Source: Streptomyces sp. NBC_01304 (lineage in GTDB: Bacteria; Actinomycetota; Actinomycetes; Streptomycetales; Streptomycetaceae). Taken from it: a stretch of 64,000 bases of DNA. The stretch covers positions 930,001 through 994,000 of the forward strand of contig NZ_CP109055.1 of NCBI RefSeq assembly GCF_035975855.1. Reading direction: 5' to 3'. A model generated the notes under the pieces. The model was not told the DNA's origin. It did no database searches and saw nothing but the letters and a program-made list of their open reading frames with translations. Position numbers and translations under genes: made by a program. Positions 8,766 to 15,808 of this stretch are shown here, piece after piece (positions within the stretch are counted from its first letter, which is position 1; every line of letters begins with the position of its first letter).

Positions 8766-9265
8766 CCGCCTGCACGACGATCACCAGCCCGCTGGGCGCA
8801 CTGCTCCTGGTGGGCGAGGAGACGGACGACGGAATCACCCTGACCTCTCTGTCCATGGCCGGCCAGAAGAACGCCCCGACCGTGGGACCCGACTGGCGAC
8901 AGGACGCCGGGCCCTTCTCCGACGTCATCCGGCACCTCGATGCGTACTTCGCGGGCGAACTCACCCGGTTCGACGTCGAGTTCACCGTCCAGGGCACGGA
9001 CTTCCAGCAGCGTGTCTGGCGTGCGCTGGAGGACATCCCGTACGGCACGACGACCACGTACGGCGCGCTCACCGAGCAGCTCGGACTGCCACGCGAGCGG
9101 GTCCAGGCCGTGGGCGCGGCGATCGGCGCCAACCCGCTGCTGCTGGTGCGCCCCTGCCATCGCGTCATCGGCGCCGACGGTTCGATGCGCGGTTATGCCG
9201 CAGGGGTCGAGCGCAAGGTGCAGCTCCTCACGCACGAGGGCGCCCTGCAGCCCGCACTTCTCTGA
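8762..9265 (+). CDS. ogt: Methylated-DNA--protein-cysteine S-methyltransferase
   Basis: A 167-residue O6-alkylguanine-DNA alkyltransferase. It removes alkyl groups from guanine O6 in a suicide transfer to its own Cys. The active-site PCHRVIGADGSMRGYAAG is intact. The DNA-binding helix-turn-helix (YGALTEQLGLPRERVQAVGA) and the arginine finger in that segment are also present. Length is usual for Ogt. The start has AAGGAGG five bases upstream. It is followed by a 2OG-Fe(II) oxygenase and an Ada-zinc-domain gene on the same strand, forming an apparent alkylation-repair cluster. Confidence 0.93.
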   Translation: MTACTTITSPLGALLLVGEETDDGITLTSLSMAGQKNAPTVGPDWRQDAGPFSDVIRHLDAYFAGELTRFDVEFTVQGTDFQQRVWRALEDIPYGTTTTYGALTEQLGLPRERVQAVGAAIGANPLLLVRPCHRVIGADGSMRGYAAGVERKVQLLTHEGALQPALL

Positions 9266-9290
9266 ACATCGGTCACAGCCCACGCGCCTC

Positions 9291-9342
9291 TGAACACCGG
9301 TCCCGGCACGCCCCGATGAACACCGATCCCGGCACGCCCCGA
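9291..9342. repeat. 26-bp tandem direct repeat
   Basis: Two 26-base copies (9291-9316 and 9317-9342) differ at a single base. Each begins TGAACACCG and continues TCCCGGCACG. A degenerate third copy lies immediately upstream around 9261-9288. It fills the 109-base gap between the alkyltransferase and oxygenase genes. Confidence 0.75.
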
Positions 9343-9374
9343 CCCGGAGACACCACCCCCAAGGAACCCCCACC

Positions 9375-10118
9375 ATGATCGACACGTCCCCGCTCGCCGA
9401 CCCACTCGCCGACCCGGTGGCCGACCGGGTCGCGCGGGCCGACTGGGCAGCCCTGACGGCCGAACTCGACGAGCACGGTCACGCCCTGACCGGCCCGCTC
9501 CTCGGCGCCGCCGAGTGCCGTGAGATCGCCGCGCTCTACGACCGGCCCGCCCGCTTCCGTACGACCGTGGACATGGCCCGCCACCGCTTCGGATCCGGTC
9601 AGTACCGCTATTTCACGCACGAACTCCCCGATGCCGTACGCGAGTTGCGCGAGGCGTTCTATCCCCGCCTGCTGCCCATCGCCCGCGACTGGGCAGCCAA
9701 GCTGGACAAGCCCGCACCCTGGCCCGACAGCCTCGCCGAATGGCTCGAGCTCTGCCACGAGGCGGGGCAGGCCAAGTCCGCGCAGATCCTGCTGCGTTAC
9801 GGCCCCGGCGACTGGAACGCCCTGCACCGGGACGTGTTCGGCGACATGCTCTTCCCCCTCCAGGTCGTCATCGGCCTCGACGCACCCGGCACGGACTTCA
9901 CCGGCGGCGAGTTCCTGATGACCGAGCAACGCCCCCGCGCGCAGTCCCGCGGCTCGGCCACGACCCTGCCGCGGGGCCACGGCCTGATCTTCACCACCCG
10001 CGACCGGCCGGTGGCCACCAAGCGCGGCTGGTCGAACGGGCCGATGCGACACGGCGTGAGCACCGTCCGCTCCGGCCGGCGGCACACCCTCGGCCTGGTC
10101 TTCCACGACGCCGCATGA
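9375..10118 (+). CDS. 2OG-Fe(II) dioxygenase (putative AlkB-type repair enzyme)
   Basis: A 247-residue 2-oxoglutarate/Fe(II)-dependent oxygenase. The iron facial triad is visible as HRD (LHRDVFGD) and the distal His in MRHGVS. The 2OG-binding Arg follows in RRHTLGLVF. The GGEFLMTEQRPRAQS strand is typical of this uncharacterised actinobacterial family. It lies between a methyltransferase and an Ada-like zinc-domain gene, so oxidative demethylation of nucleic acid is the natural inference, though the sequence alone does not prove the substrate. AAGGAA precedes the ATG. The stop overlaps the next start (ATGA), so the two are translationally coupled. Confidence 0.85.
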   Translation: MIDTSPLADPLADPVADRVARADWAALTAELDEHGHALTGPLLGAAECREIAALYDRPARFRTTVDMARHRFGSGQYRYFTHELPDAVRELREAFYPRLLPIARDWAAKLDKPAPWPDSLAEWLELCHEAGQAKSAQILLRYGPGDWNALHRDVFGDMLFPLQVVIGLDAPGTDFTGGEFLMTEQRPRAQSRGSATTLPRGHGLIFTTRDRPVATKRGWSNGPMRHGVSTVRSGRRHTLGLVFHDAA

Positions 10119-10426
10119 CCCCCGCCCGCCCCACTTCCGGCGAGCCGCAGCGCGTCTACACCCTGCTCGGCCCGGACGGACAGCCCTACCGGAGCCGGGT
10201 CCCGGGCGCTCTCGGAGGGCACCGCCGCGGACGGCTGTACGGGCGGCTGAACTGTCCGTCCGCGCTGCGCGCCCTCGCCCGTGGCCACTACGTCGGGCAG
10301 CGGGTGTTCTTCGCCGACGAGCAGACCGCGCTCGCGGCCGGTTTCCGGCCGTGCGCCGTGTGCCTGCCCAAGAGGTACGCCCGCTGGAAGGCGGGCCGCG
10401 AAGGGTTCGGTTCGTATCAGCCTTAG
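10115..10426 (+). CDS. Stand-alone Ada-type zinc-domain protein
   Basis: A 103-residue protein consisting essentially of one Ada N-terminal metal-binding domain (YGRLNCPSALRALARGHYV, then RVFFADEQTALAAGFRPCAVCLP). In Ada the zinc is held by four Cys, the first of which accepts methyl from phosphotriesters in a F-C-R-P-S-C motif. Here that motif reads Y-G-R-L-N-C, so the acceptor Cys is Gly and only three Cys remain. No AraC helix-turn-helix follows. It therefore cannot be a classical Ada sensor. It starts inside the dioxygenase stop (ATGA) and may act as its partner or a DNA-binding adaptor, which is an inference. Its stop overlaps the convergent DUF1707 stop. Confidence 0.8.
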   Translation: MTPARPTSGEPQRVYTLLGPDGQPYRSRVPGALGGHRRGRLYGRLNCPSALRALARGHYVGQRVFFADEQTALAAGFRPCAVCLPKRYARWKAGREGFGSYQP

Positions 10427-11073
10427 GCGGGCGGGGACTTGGGCTTGCGCAGCAGCCACTGGCCGAACGTGCGCCGAGGCCCTCGCACCACGACACGGCC
10501 GTGGGTCGTGTGTCCGACCAGCTCCACGCGCAGCGTGATCGGCGTGGGGAGACCCGGAGCCTGATGGACCTTGAGCCTGCCGTGCACGAGGTTCAGGGCA
10601 TCGTGGTCGACCACGATGCCCGGCTTGGTGATCAGCGTCAGGGTCTTGCCGTACATGGCCATGTCGATGCGCAACGTGTCCTGCGTGATCACCGCCTGCG
10701 TGAAGTCGAGCGTGACCGCGCACCACGCCGTCGCCAGCTCCAGCCGGCGCGGCACCACCCAGCGCCCCGCACGCGTGACCGGACCGCTGTGCGTCAGCTC
10801 GATCCGGACCACGTCCTTGACCTCCGCGACGGCCTCGCCGGCCGACCCGGACACCGGCGGCAGGTCGGCGGTGAGCGTGCTCAACTCGCGGACGGTACGC
10901 GCCGACAGGGCCGCCTCCACCCGCTCGTCCAACTCGGCGGCGGTCAGCAGCCCGTCCCCCGCCGCGACGCTCAGCACGTCCACCACGTGGTCCCGGTCCG
11001 CGTGGGAGGCCCGCAGCTCGGGGGGCGAGCCGGCACTCGGCTGCTTCTCGGGGGGCGAGACCTCTCCCGACAT
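10423..11073 (-). CDS. DUF1707 (SHOCT-like) domain protein
   Basis: A 216-residue cytosolic protein with an N-terminal DUF1707 domain (RASHADRDHVVDVLSVAAGD, GLLTAAELDERVEAALSART, VRELSTLTADLP). The longer C-terminal domain is beta-rich with no membrane helix. DUF1707 is a common actinobacterial domain thought to mediate protein or membrane contacts; its function is not established. Start ATG 11073 has AGGAGGGA about ten bases upstream. Its TAA stop overlaps the TAG stop of the convergent Ada-domain gene by three bases, so no terminator fits between the genes. Confidence 0.8.
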   Translation of the reverse strand: MSGEVSPPEKQPSAGSPPELRASHADRDHVVDVLSVAAGDGLLTAAELDERVEAALSARTVRELSTLTADLPPVSGSAGEAVAEVKDVVRIELTHSGPVTRAGRWVVPRRLELATAWCAVTLDFTQAVITQDTLRIDMAMYGKTLTLITKPGIVVDHDALNLVHGRLKVHQAPGLPTPITLRVELVGHTTHGRVVVRGPRRTFGQWLLRKPKSPPA

Positions 11074-11241
11074 CTGCAGCTTCCCTCCTGGTCCTGGCCT
11101 ACGACTTCGCGCGTGATGCGGCGACGCGACTTTGCGGACCAACGCTATATCGCGACATCAACTCGGCCTAGCCTGTGGCAAGTTGCCACAGCCACGGCGA
11201 CGCGCTCATCCCCACGACCAGACGCCCCCGGAGTACCCCTC

Positions 11242-11904
11242 TTGAGCACACCACGCCGGCCAAGTACCGGACGCGCCGGACCGGGCCCGGGCGGCGAGGT
11301 CTGGTACGTGTCGTACGGCTCCAACATGCATGCGCGACGCCTGTACGCCTACCTCGCCGGAGGCCGGCCCGCAGGAGCCTCCCGGAGCTGCCCGGGCTGC
11401 CGGGACCCCCGCCCGCCTGCGCGCTCGGTCCCGGTCGAGCTGCCGGGCACGCTCTACTTCGCCCAGGAGTCGCGCGTATGGACGGGAGGCAGAGCGTTCT
11501 ACGACCCGGCCGGGAAGGGCCGGGTCCGCTGCCGGGCCCATCTGCTCACCCTGGGGCAGTTCTCCGACATCGCGGCTCAGGAGATGTACGAGGAGCCGGG
11601 TGCCGATCTCGATCTCTCGGCCGTGCTCGAACACGGCCGGGACCAACGGGGCGAGGGCCGCTACGAAACCCTCGTCCACCCGGGCGACTTGGACGGCCTG
11701 CCCCTGCTGACGTTCACCGCTCCGTGGGCCGTCACAGACGTCGTGTGCACCAAGCCGTCCGCGAGGTACCTGCACCACCTGGCCGAAGGTCTCCTGGAGG
11801 CCGGTGCGTGGAGCAGGCGCAGCATTGCCGAGTATCTGGCCTCCTGTCCGGGCGCCTTGGGGCAGTGGAGCGTGGAGGACATCGCCTCGCTCATCTCGAC
11901 GTAG
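11242..11904 (+). CDS. Gamma-glutamylcyclotransferase-fold protein
   Basis: A 220-residue protein with the hallmark substrate loop VWYVSYGSNM of the gamma-glutamylcyclotransferase/AIG2 fold, followed by RSVPVELPGTLYFAQESRVW and AQEMYEEPGADLDLS. Streptomycete homologues are often labelled histone deacetylase in databases, a name I do not support. Family members cyclise gamma-glutamyl amines to 5-oxoproline, but the substrate here is unknown. I start at TTG 11242 because GGAG lies eight bases upstream (CCGGAG-TACCCCTC-TTG). The frame stays open further upstream through the antisense of DUF1707, with no ribosome site. Confidence 0.75.
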   Translation: MSTPRRPSTGRAGPGPGGEVWYVSYGSNMHARRLYAYLAGGRPAGASRSCPGCRDPRPPARSVPVELPGTLYFAQESRVWTGGRAFYDPAGKGRVRCRAHLLTLGQFSDIAAQEMYEEPGADLDLSAVLEHGRDQRGEGRYETLVHPGDLDGLPLLTFTAPWAVTDVVCTKPSARYLHHLAEGLLEAGAWSRRSIAEYLASCPGALGQWSVEDIASLIST

Positions 11905-11961
11905 CGGACCCGGACCTGCGGGGCGCCTGCTGGGGCCATACCGACGGGGCGCCTGCTCGGG

Positions 11962-12459
11962 CTACGTCGGCGACACGGTCTGAAGGTGCTCGGCCGCCTC
12001 GGCCGCGGTGTAGGAGGAGGCGAAGGTGAACGCGCGCGGCGAAGGACCGTGCGCCCGCAGGTCCGCCAGCCGCTCCAGGGCCTCGTCGATGGTCGGGATG
12101 TGGCCGGCCGGGACCCACCAGAGCACCAGGTGCGCCTCGACGTGTCGCTGGAACCATTCGCGGCGCCGCCGCATCACCTCCAAGTGCCCGCTGCGGTAGG
12201 TGAAGTCCCACAGGGCCTCCTGGGTCTCCCACACCGACAGGTTCACGGCGACGTCCTCGCCCGCCGGGCGCAGGCCGATGGCGTCGTCCGCCCCCTCCTC
12301 CACGAGCCGCCACACGAAGCCGGGCGCACCGTCGGCCTCGGCGTTGACCGGGTTGAGCATTTCGACGAACGGCGCCATGCGCGGGTCTTCGAAGGGGTGT
12401 CGGATCGTGACGACGTTGAGCTCGGCGAGGTGGTGGGCGGCATGCGCGGATTCGGTCAT
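11962..12459 (-). CDS. DUF3291 family protein
   Basis: A 165-residue DUF3291 protein with a dimeric alpha/beta-barrel fold. Recognised blocks are HHLAELNVVTIRHPFEDPRM, GFVWRLVEEGADDA, NLSVWETQEALWDFTYRSGH, the REWFQRHVEAHLVLWWVPAGH core and TIDEALERLADLRAHGPSP. The invariant Trp and His residues suggest a ligand or haem-like pocket, although the biochemical role is unknown. It lies 32 bases downstream of an ArsR-like regulator gene on the same strand, so the two are probably one operon and the regulator may control it. Confidence 0.88.
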   Translation of the reverse strand: MTESAHAAHHLAELNVVTIRHPFEDPRMAPFVEMLNPVNAEADGAPGFVWRLVEEGADDAIGLRPAGEDVAVNLSVWETQEALWDFTYRSGHLEVMRRRREWFQRHVEAHLVLWWVPAGHIPTIDEALERLADLRAHGPSPRAFTFASSYTAAEAAEHLQTVSPT

Positions 12460-12491
12460 GGCCTCATCCCAACACGACCCGCTTTTCTATG

Positions 12492-13196
12492 TCAATCATC
12501 GTTGTTTTTAGAATTCTCGAGCACCACGCAGCACTCCCCCGGCCGGGCGTCCATGCGCGCGCGGACCGGACCGTCCGCACCGAGCAGTCCCTCCAGCAGC
12601 GCGAGATTCATGCCGCAGACCAGCGGCGGGAAGCGCTCGGCGACGGCATGGAAGGGGCAGTTGCGCATGCGGACGACGCGCGCCGACTCCACGCTCGCGC
12701 CGTCGGCACCCTCGGCGCCCGCCCCCTCCACGTCTTCCAGATGCGGTTCGTAGCCGCGGGCGGCCAGCAGTTCCATGGCCTCTTCGAGGCCGCCGCAGGG
12801 CGCCGCCGAGCCGCGCTCGGACTCACCCCGGCGGCGCGCGGCCGCACAGAGCCCGGCGTCGAGGCCCGCCTGCTCGGCAGCTTCTGCCAGCAGCTCGGCC
12901 GCGGTGCGGTAGTCGCGGGCGGGCAGCGACACCGACCGTTCGGTGCGCGCCCGCGTGTACACCTTGGCCGGGCGGCCCGCCCCCGGCCCCGACCGGCCGG
13001 TCAGGCGGCGACTGCCGCTCTCCAGCAGCCCGGCCGCCGCCAACTTGTCCAGATGGTGCGCGGCAAGGGTGCGCGCCACCCCGGTCGCCTCGGCGGCTTC
13101 GTTGCGGCCGACCTCACGGCCCTGGGCCGCCACGTACTCGTACAGTCGGCGCCGCACCGGATCCTGCAGCACCGCGATCACATCGATGTCGTTCAC
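12492..13196 (-). CDS. ArsR-like winged-helix regulator with Cys-rich C terminus
   Basis: A 234-residue regulator. The N-terminal winged helix (QDPVRRRLYEYVAAQGREVG, RNEAAEATGVARTLAAHHLD, KLAAAGLLE) is followed by a wing and GRPAKVY. The C-terminal half carries MRNCPFHAVAERFPPLVCGM and ARPGECCVVL. This Cys spacing resembles the SufR/COG2345 type, in which the cysteines bind an Fe-S cluster, so a redox or iron signal is plausible but inferred. The start is GTG 13196. No ribosome site exists, and a TAGAAT -10 six bases upstream implies a leaderless mRNA. It is followed by the DUF3291 gene in the same direction. Confidence 0.85.
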   Translation of the reverse strand: MNDIDVIAVLQDPVRRRLYEYVAAQGREVGRNEAAEATGVARTLAAHHLDKLAAAGLLESGSRRLTGRSGPGAGRPAKVYTRARTERSVSLPARDYRTAAELLAEAAEQAGLDAGLCAAARRRGESERGSAAPCGGLEEAMELLAARGYEPHLEDVEGAGAEGADGASVESARVVRMRNCPFHAVAERFPPLVCGMNLALLEGLLGADGPVRARMDARPGECCVVLENSKNNDD

Positions 13197-13202
13197 CCGG
13201 CC

Positions 13203-13208
13203 ATTCTA
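13203..13208 (-). promoter_or_regulatory. Probable -10 element of a leaderless transcript
   Basis: On the minus strand TAGAAT ends six bases before the GTG at 13196. Transcription would therefore begin at the start codon itself. A good -35 is not visible at the usual distance. Confidence 0.4.
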
Positions 13209-13272
13209 GGAACAACGCAGGTTGGAGATAGAAAGCCGGGGCCGGGCAGCAGGCCGGGCCAGAGGGCGTTCC

Positions 13273-14361
13273 TCACCAGCCGATTCCCGCCGCCACCGGA
13301 AGGTGGTCGCTGCCGGTCGCCGGCAACACCCACGAGCCCACCGGATCCACACCGCGCACCAGGATCTGGTCGATCCGCGCCACCGGGAACTTCGCCGGCC
13401 AGCTGAAGCCGAAGCCGTCCCCGGCCGTGTCCTGGGCCGAGTGCAGCTGCGCGGTGAGACCCGCGAACGCACGGTCGTCCGTGGTGCCGTTCAGGTCGCC
13501 GAGCAGCACCACCCGCTCGCTGTGCTCGGCGGCGAGGGCCTTGCCGAGCGCCCGCGCGCCGTCGTCCCGCTGGCCCGTCGTGAATCCCCCTCGGGGATTC
13601 ACGCGTACGGATCCCAGGTGGGCCACGTACACGGCGAGCGGCCCCCGGTCCGTGGCCACCGTGGCACGCAGCGCCCGGGGCGTGGCCTTCTTCTCCTCGG
13701 CCGACAGGTGCTCCGCCAGCCGCCCGACCATGCCCAGCATCCCGACGTCGACCGTCTTGATGTCCGACAGCGGCAGCTTGCTCCACAGCCCGACCGTGCC
13801 CCGCACGATGTGGTGCGGGTAGGCCTTCGCCAGTTCGTTCTCGTACGTGGACCTGGCCTGGTCAGTGATCTCCTCCAGGGCCAGCACGTCCGCCCCGGAG
13901 GCGGCCAGATCGCGGGCGGTGCCGGCCGGGTCGGGGTTCTCGGCGCCGACGTTGTGGCTGACGACGGTGAGGTCGCCGCCCGACTGGGACTTGTCGCCGA
14001 GCAGTCCGCCGAAGAGGCTCAGCCACACGGTGACCGGCAACAGCAGCGCCACCAGCGCGCAGGCGGAGCGGCGCCACAGCGAACCGGCGAGGAGCACCGG
14101 GACGAACAGGCCGAACCACGGCAGGAAGGTCTCCACCAGACTGCCGAGGCCCCAGCCGTCCGTGATCTGCGCGTGCAGCATCATGAGCAGGCCCAGCAGG
14201 AGCGCCAGCGCCGCGAGTACCCGCCCGCGCTTCCAGGGCCCGGGCCTGGCGGCGATCCGCAGGGCCCGGCGGATACGGGAGCGCCCGGCAGCAACGCCGG
14301 TGTCGCGGCGTCCGACGTCGTCCTGCCCGGTCTCCGCCGTGTCCACGTGGGTCTGGGTCAC
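13273..14361 (-). CDS. Membrane-anchored endonuclease/exonuclease/phosphatase-family hydrolase
   Basis: A 362-residue protein with about three N-terminal membrane helices (GRVLAALALLLGLLMML, LPWFGLFVPVLLAGSLW, ACALVALLLPVTVWLSLFGG). An extracytoplasmic EEP domain follows, with motifs VVSHNVGAEN (Asn), VLALEEIT (metal Glu), YVAHLGSVRVNP, VVLLGDLNGTTDD (catalytic Asp/Asn) and TGSDHLPVAAGI (Asp-His). Substrates of this fold include nucleic acids, phosphoinositides and other phosphodiesters. The start GTG 14361 overlaps the upstream VanY-like stop (GTGA), so the pair is translationally coupled. An envelope role is likely from this pairing. Confidence 0.88.
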   Translation of the reverse strand: MTQTHVDTAETGQDDVGRRDTGVAAGRSRIRRALRIAARPGPWKRGRVLAALALLLGLLMMLHAQITDGWGLGSLVETFLPWFGLFVPVLLAGSLWRRSACALVALLLPVTVWLSLFGGLLGDKSQSGGDLTVVSHNVGAENPDPAGTARDLAASGADVLALEEITDQARSTYENELAKAYPHHIVRGTVGLWSKLPLSDIKTVDVGMLGMVGRLAEHLSAEEKKATPRALRATVATDRGPLAVYVAHLGSVRVNPRGGFTTGQRDDGARALGKALAAEHSERVVLLGDLNGTTDDRAFAGLTAQLHSAQDTAGDGFGFSWPAKFPVARIDQILVRGVDPVGSWVLPATGSDHLPVAAGIGW

Positions 14362-15026
14362 TTCTGCATCCTCGGGTCCTGGGTGGGGTCGGCATACATA
14401 CGCGGGCACCCGTGGTCGATTGCCTCGGTGCGCAGTTCGTAGTGCCAGGGTTCGTTCCGGTAGATCTGGCACAGCCCGTACTCGGCACCGTGCGCGGACA
14501 GCCACGCCGTCGCAGCGGAGGGTCCGAGGTCGATCGCGTCCCCCGACACGTGGGGGGACGTCGTCGCGGTGGCCACCCACCGGGCGGCCTCTTCTTCGGA
14601 CCCGTACTGGGAGACCGCCTTGCGAAGGAGCTGATCCTGGTACGCCGGTGACCGCCAGCCGCTGTTGACGGCGAACTCGACTCCGTGGTCCGCGGCGGAC
14701 ATCGCCGCCTGGCGGAGGGCCTTGAGCAGACCCGGGTCGAGGTGGGCCACCCCCGCAATCGCGTCGTCGAAGACCGTCACGCCGTCCGGTACCGCACCGC
14801 CCGCCTCACCGAGTTCGCCCCAGGGCTCTCCTCTAGAGGCATGCGGTGACACGGCCGAAGAGGGCTTGCGTGGCGCGGAGGGTGCGGAATCCGAAGCGGA
14901 CGAGGACTCCGGCGCCTGCTGGCCGAGGACTGCGATGATCACGGCGGTGACGACCACCAGGCCGACCGCCACGAGCCACGGAATCCGGCGGTTCCTCGTC
15001 CGTGCTGAGGGATGGGTTCGATGCAT
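14358..15026 (-). CDS. VanY-like D-alanyl-D-alanine carboxypeptidase (M15)
   Basis: A 222-residue envelope peptidase. One N-terminal membrane anchor (PWLVAVGLVVVTAVIIAVLG) is followed by a Ser-rich linker and the M15B domain. Zinc and catalytic residues are visible in VNSGWRSPAYQ, SPHVSGDAIDLG (His and Asp ligands) and EPWHYELR (catalytic Glu and third His). It should trim terminal D-Ala from peptidoglycan stem peptides outside the membrane. It is divergent from a VanRS-like pair (15113-16913) across 86 bases and coupled to the EEP-hydrolase gene downstream, so control by that two-component system is likely. Confidence 0.9.
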   Translation of the reverse strand: MHRTHPSARTRNRRIPWLVAVGLVVVTAVIIAVLGQQAPESSSASDSAPSAPRKPSSAVSPHASRGEPWGELGEAGGAVPDGVTVFDDAIAGVAHLDPGLLKALRQAAMSAADHGVEFAVNSGWRSPAYQDQLLRKAVSQYGSEEEAARWVATATTSPHVSGDAIDLGPSAATAWLSAHGAEYGLCQIYRNEPWHYELRTEAIDHGCPRMYADPTQDPRMQK

Positions 15027-15058
15027 ACCGCCAGCAAAGGCGGCGCCGCGTTGCCGGT

Positions 15059-15080
15059 GCGTATGCGGATTTCGATACGC
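15059..15080. promoter_or_regulatory. Inverted repeat in the VanY/VanR-like intergenic region
   Basis: GCGTAT at 15059-15064 matches ATACGC at 15075-15080 across ten bases. It is placed between the two divergent starts and could be part of the response-regulator binding site that controls both transcripts. OmpR-type sites are more often direct repeats, so this is only a candidate. Confidence 0.35.
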
Positions 15081-15112
15081 CGACGATATGGGGCGACTCG
15101 TAGCCTTGGTAC

Positions 15113-15808
15113 ATGCGTGTGCTGATTGTCGAGGACGAGCCCTACATGGCAGAAGCCATTCGCGATGGACTGCGCCTGGAAGCGATCGCGGCCGACATCG
15201 CCGGTGACGGCGACACCGCCCTGGAACTGCTGAGCGTCAATGCGTACGACATCGCCGTCCTGGACCGCGACATCCCGGGACCGTCCGGTGACGAGATCGC
15301 CAAGCGCATCGTCGCCTCCGGCAGCGGCATGCCGATCCTCATGCTCACCGCCGCCGACCGGCTCGACGACAAGGCCGCCGGGTTCGAACTCGGCGCCGAC
15401 GACTACCTCACCAAGCCGTTCGATCTGCGCGAACTCGTCATGCGGCTCAGGGCGCTCGACCGCAGGCGCGCCCACAGCAGACCACCCGTGCGGGAGATCG
15501 CGGGCCTGCGGCTTGATCCGTTCCGCCGCGAGGTCTACCGCGACGACCGCTACGTGACGCTCACCCGGAAGCAGTTCGCCGTGCTCGAAGTCCTCGTCGC
15601 CTCCGAAGGCGGTGTCGTCAGCGCCGAAGAACTCCTGGAACGCGCGTGGGACGAGAATGCCGACCCGTTCACCAACGCCGTACGCATCACCGTCTCGGCA
15701 CTGCGCAAGCGCCTCGGCGAACCCTCGATCATCGCCACCGTGCCAGGTGTCGGCTACCGCATCGACACGGCACCCGGCACCGGACGCGAGGGGCTGAACC
15801 GTGGATAG
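15113..15808 (+). CDS. VanR-like OmpR-family response regulator
   Basis: A 231-residue two-component regulator. The receiver domain has the acidic pocket (VEDEPYMA), the phospho-acceptor Asp in AVLDRDIPGPSG, the switch Thr in MLTAADRLDDK and the conserved Lys in YLTKPFDLREL. The C-terminal winged helix ends TVSALRKRLGEPSIIATVPG-VGYR. The sequence style is close to the VanR-type regulators of streptomycetes, from memory. Several paralogues exist, so I give no gene symbol. The stop overlaps the start of the kinase gene. Likely targets are the divergent vanY-like operon and its own promoter. Confidence 0.93.
   Translation: MRVLIVEDEPYMAEAIRDGLRLEAIAADIAGDGDTALELLSVNAYDIAVLDRDIPGPSGDEIAKRIVASGSGMPILMLTAADRLDDKAAGFELGADDYLTKPFDLRELVMRLRALDRRRAHSRPPVREIAGLRLDPFRREVYRDDRYVTLTRKQFAVLEVLVASEGGVVSAEELLERAWDENADPFTNAVRITVSALRKRLGEPSIIATVPGVGYRIDTAPGTGREGLNRG

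Noticed and set aside
10351..11241. Upstream extension of the gamma-glutamylcyclotransferase-like gene
   Set aside because: The frame is open only because it is antisense to the DUF1707 gene. The TTG at 11242 has a proper ribosome site, and family homology starts just after it.
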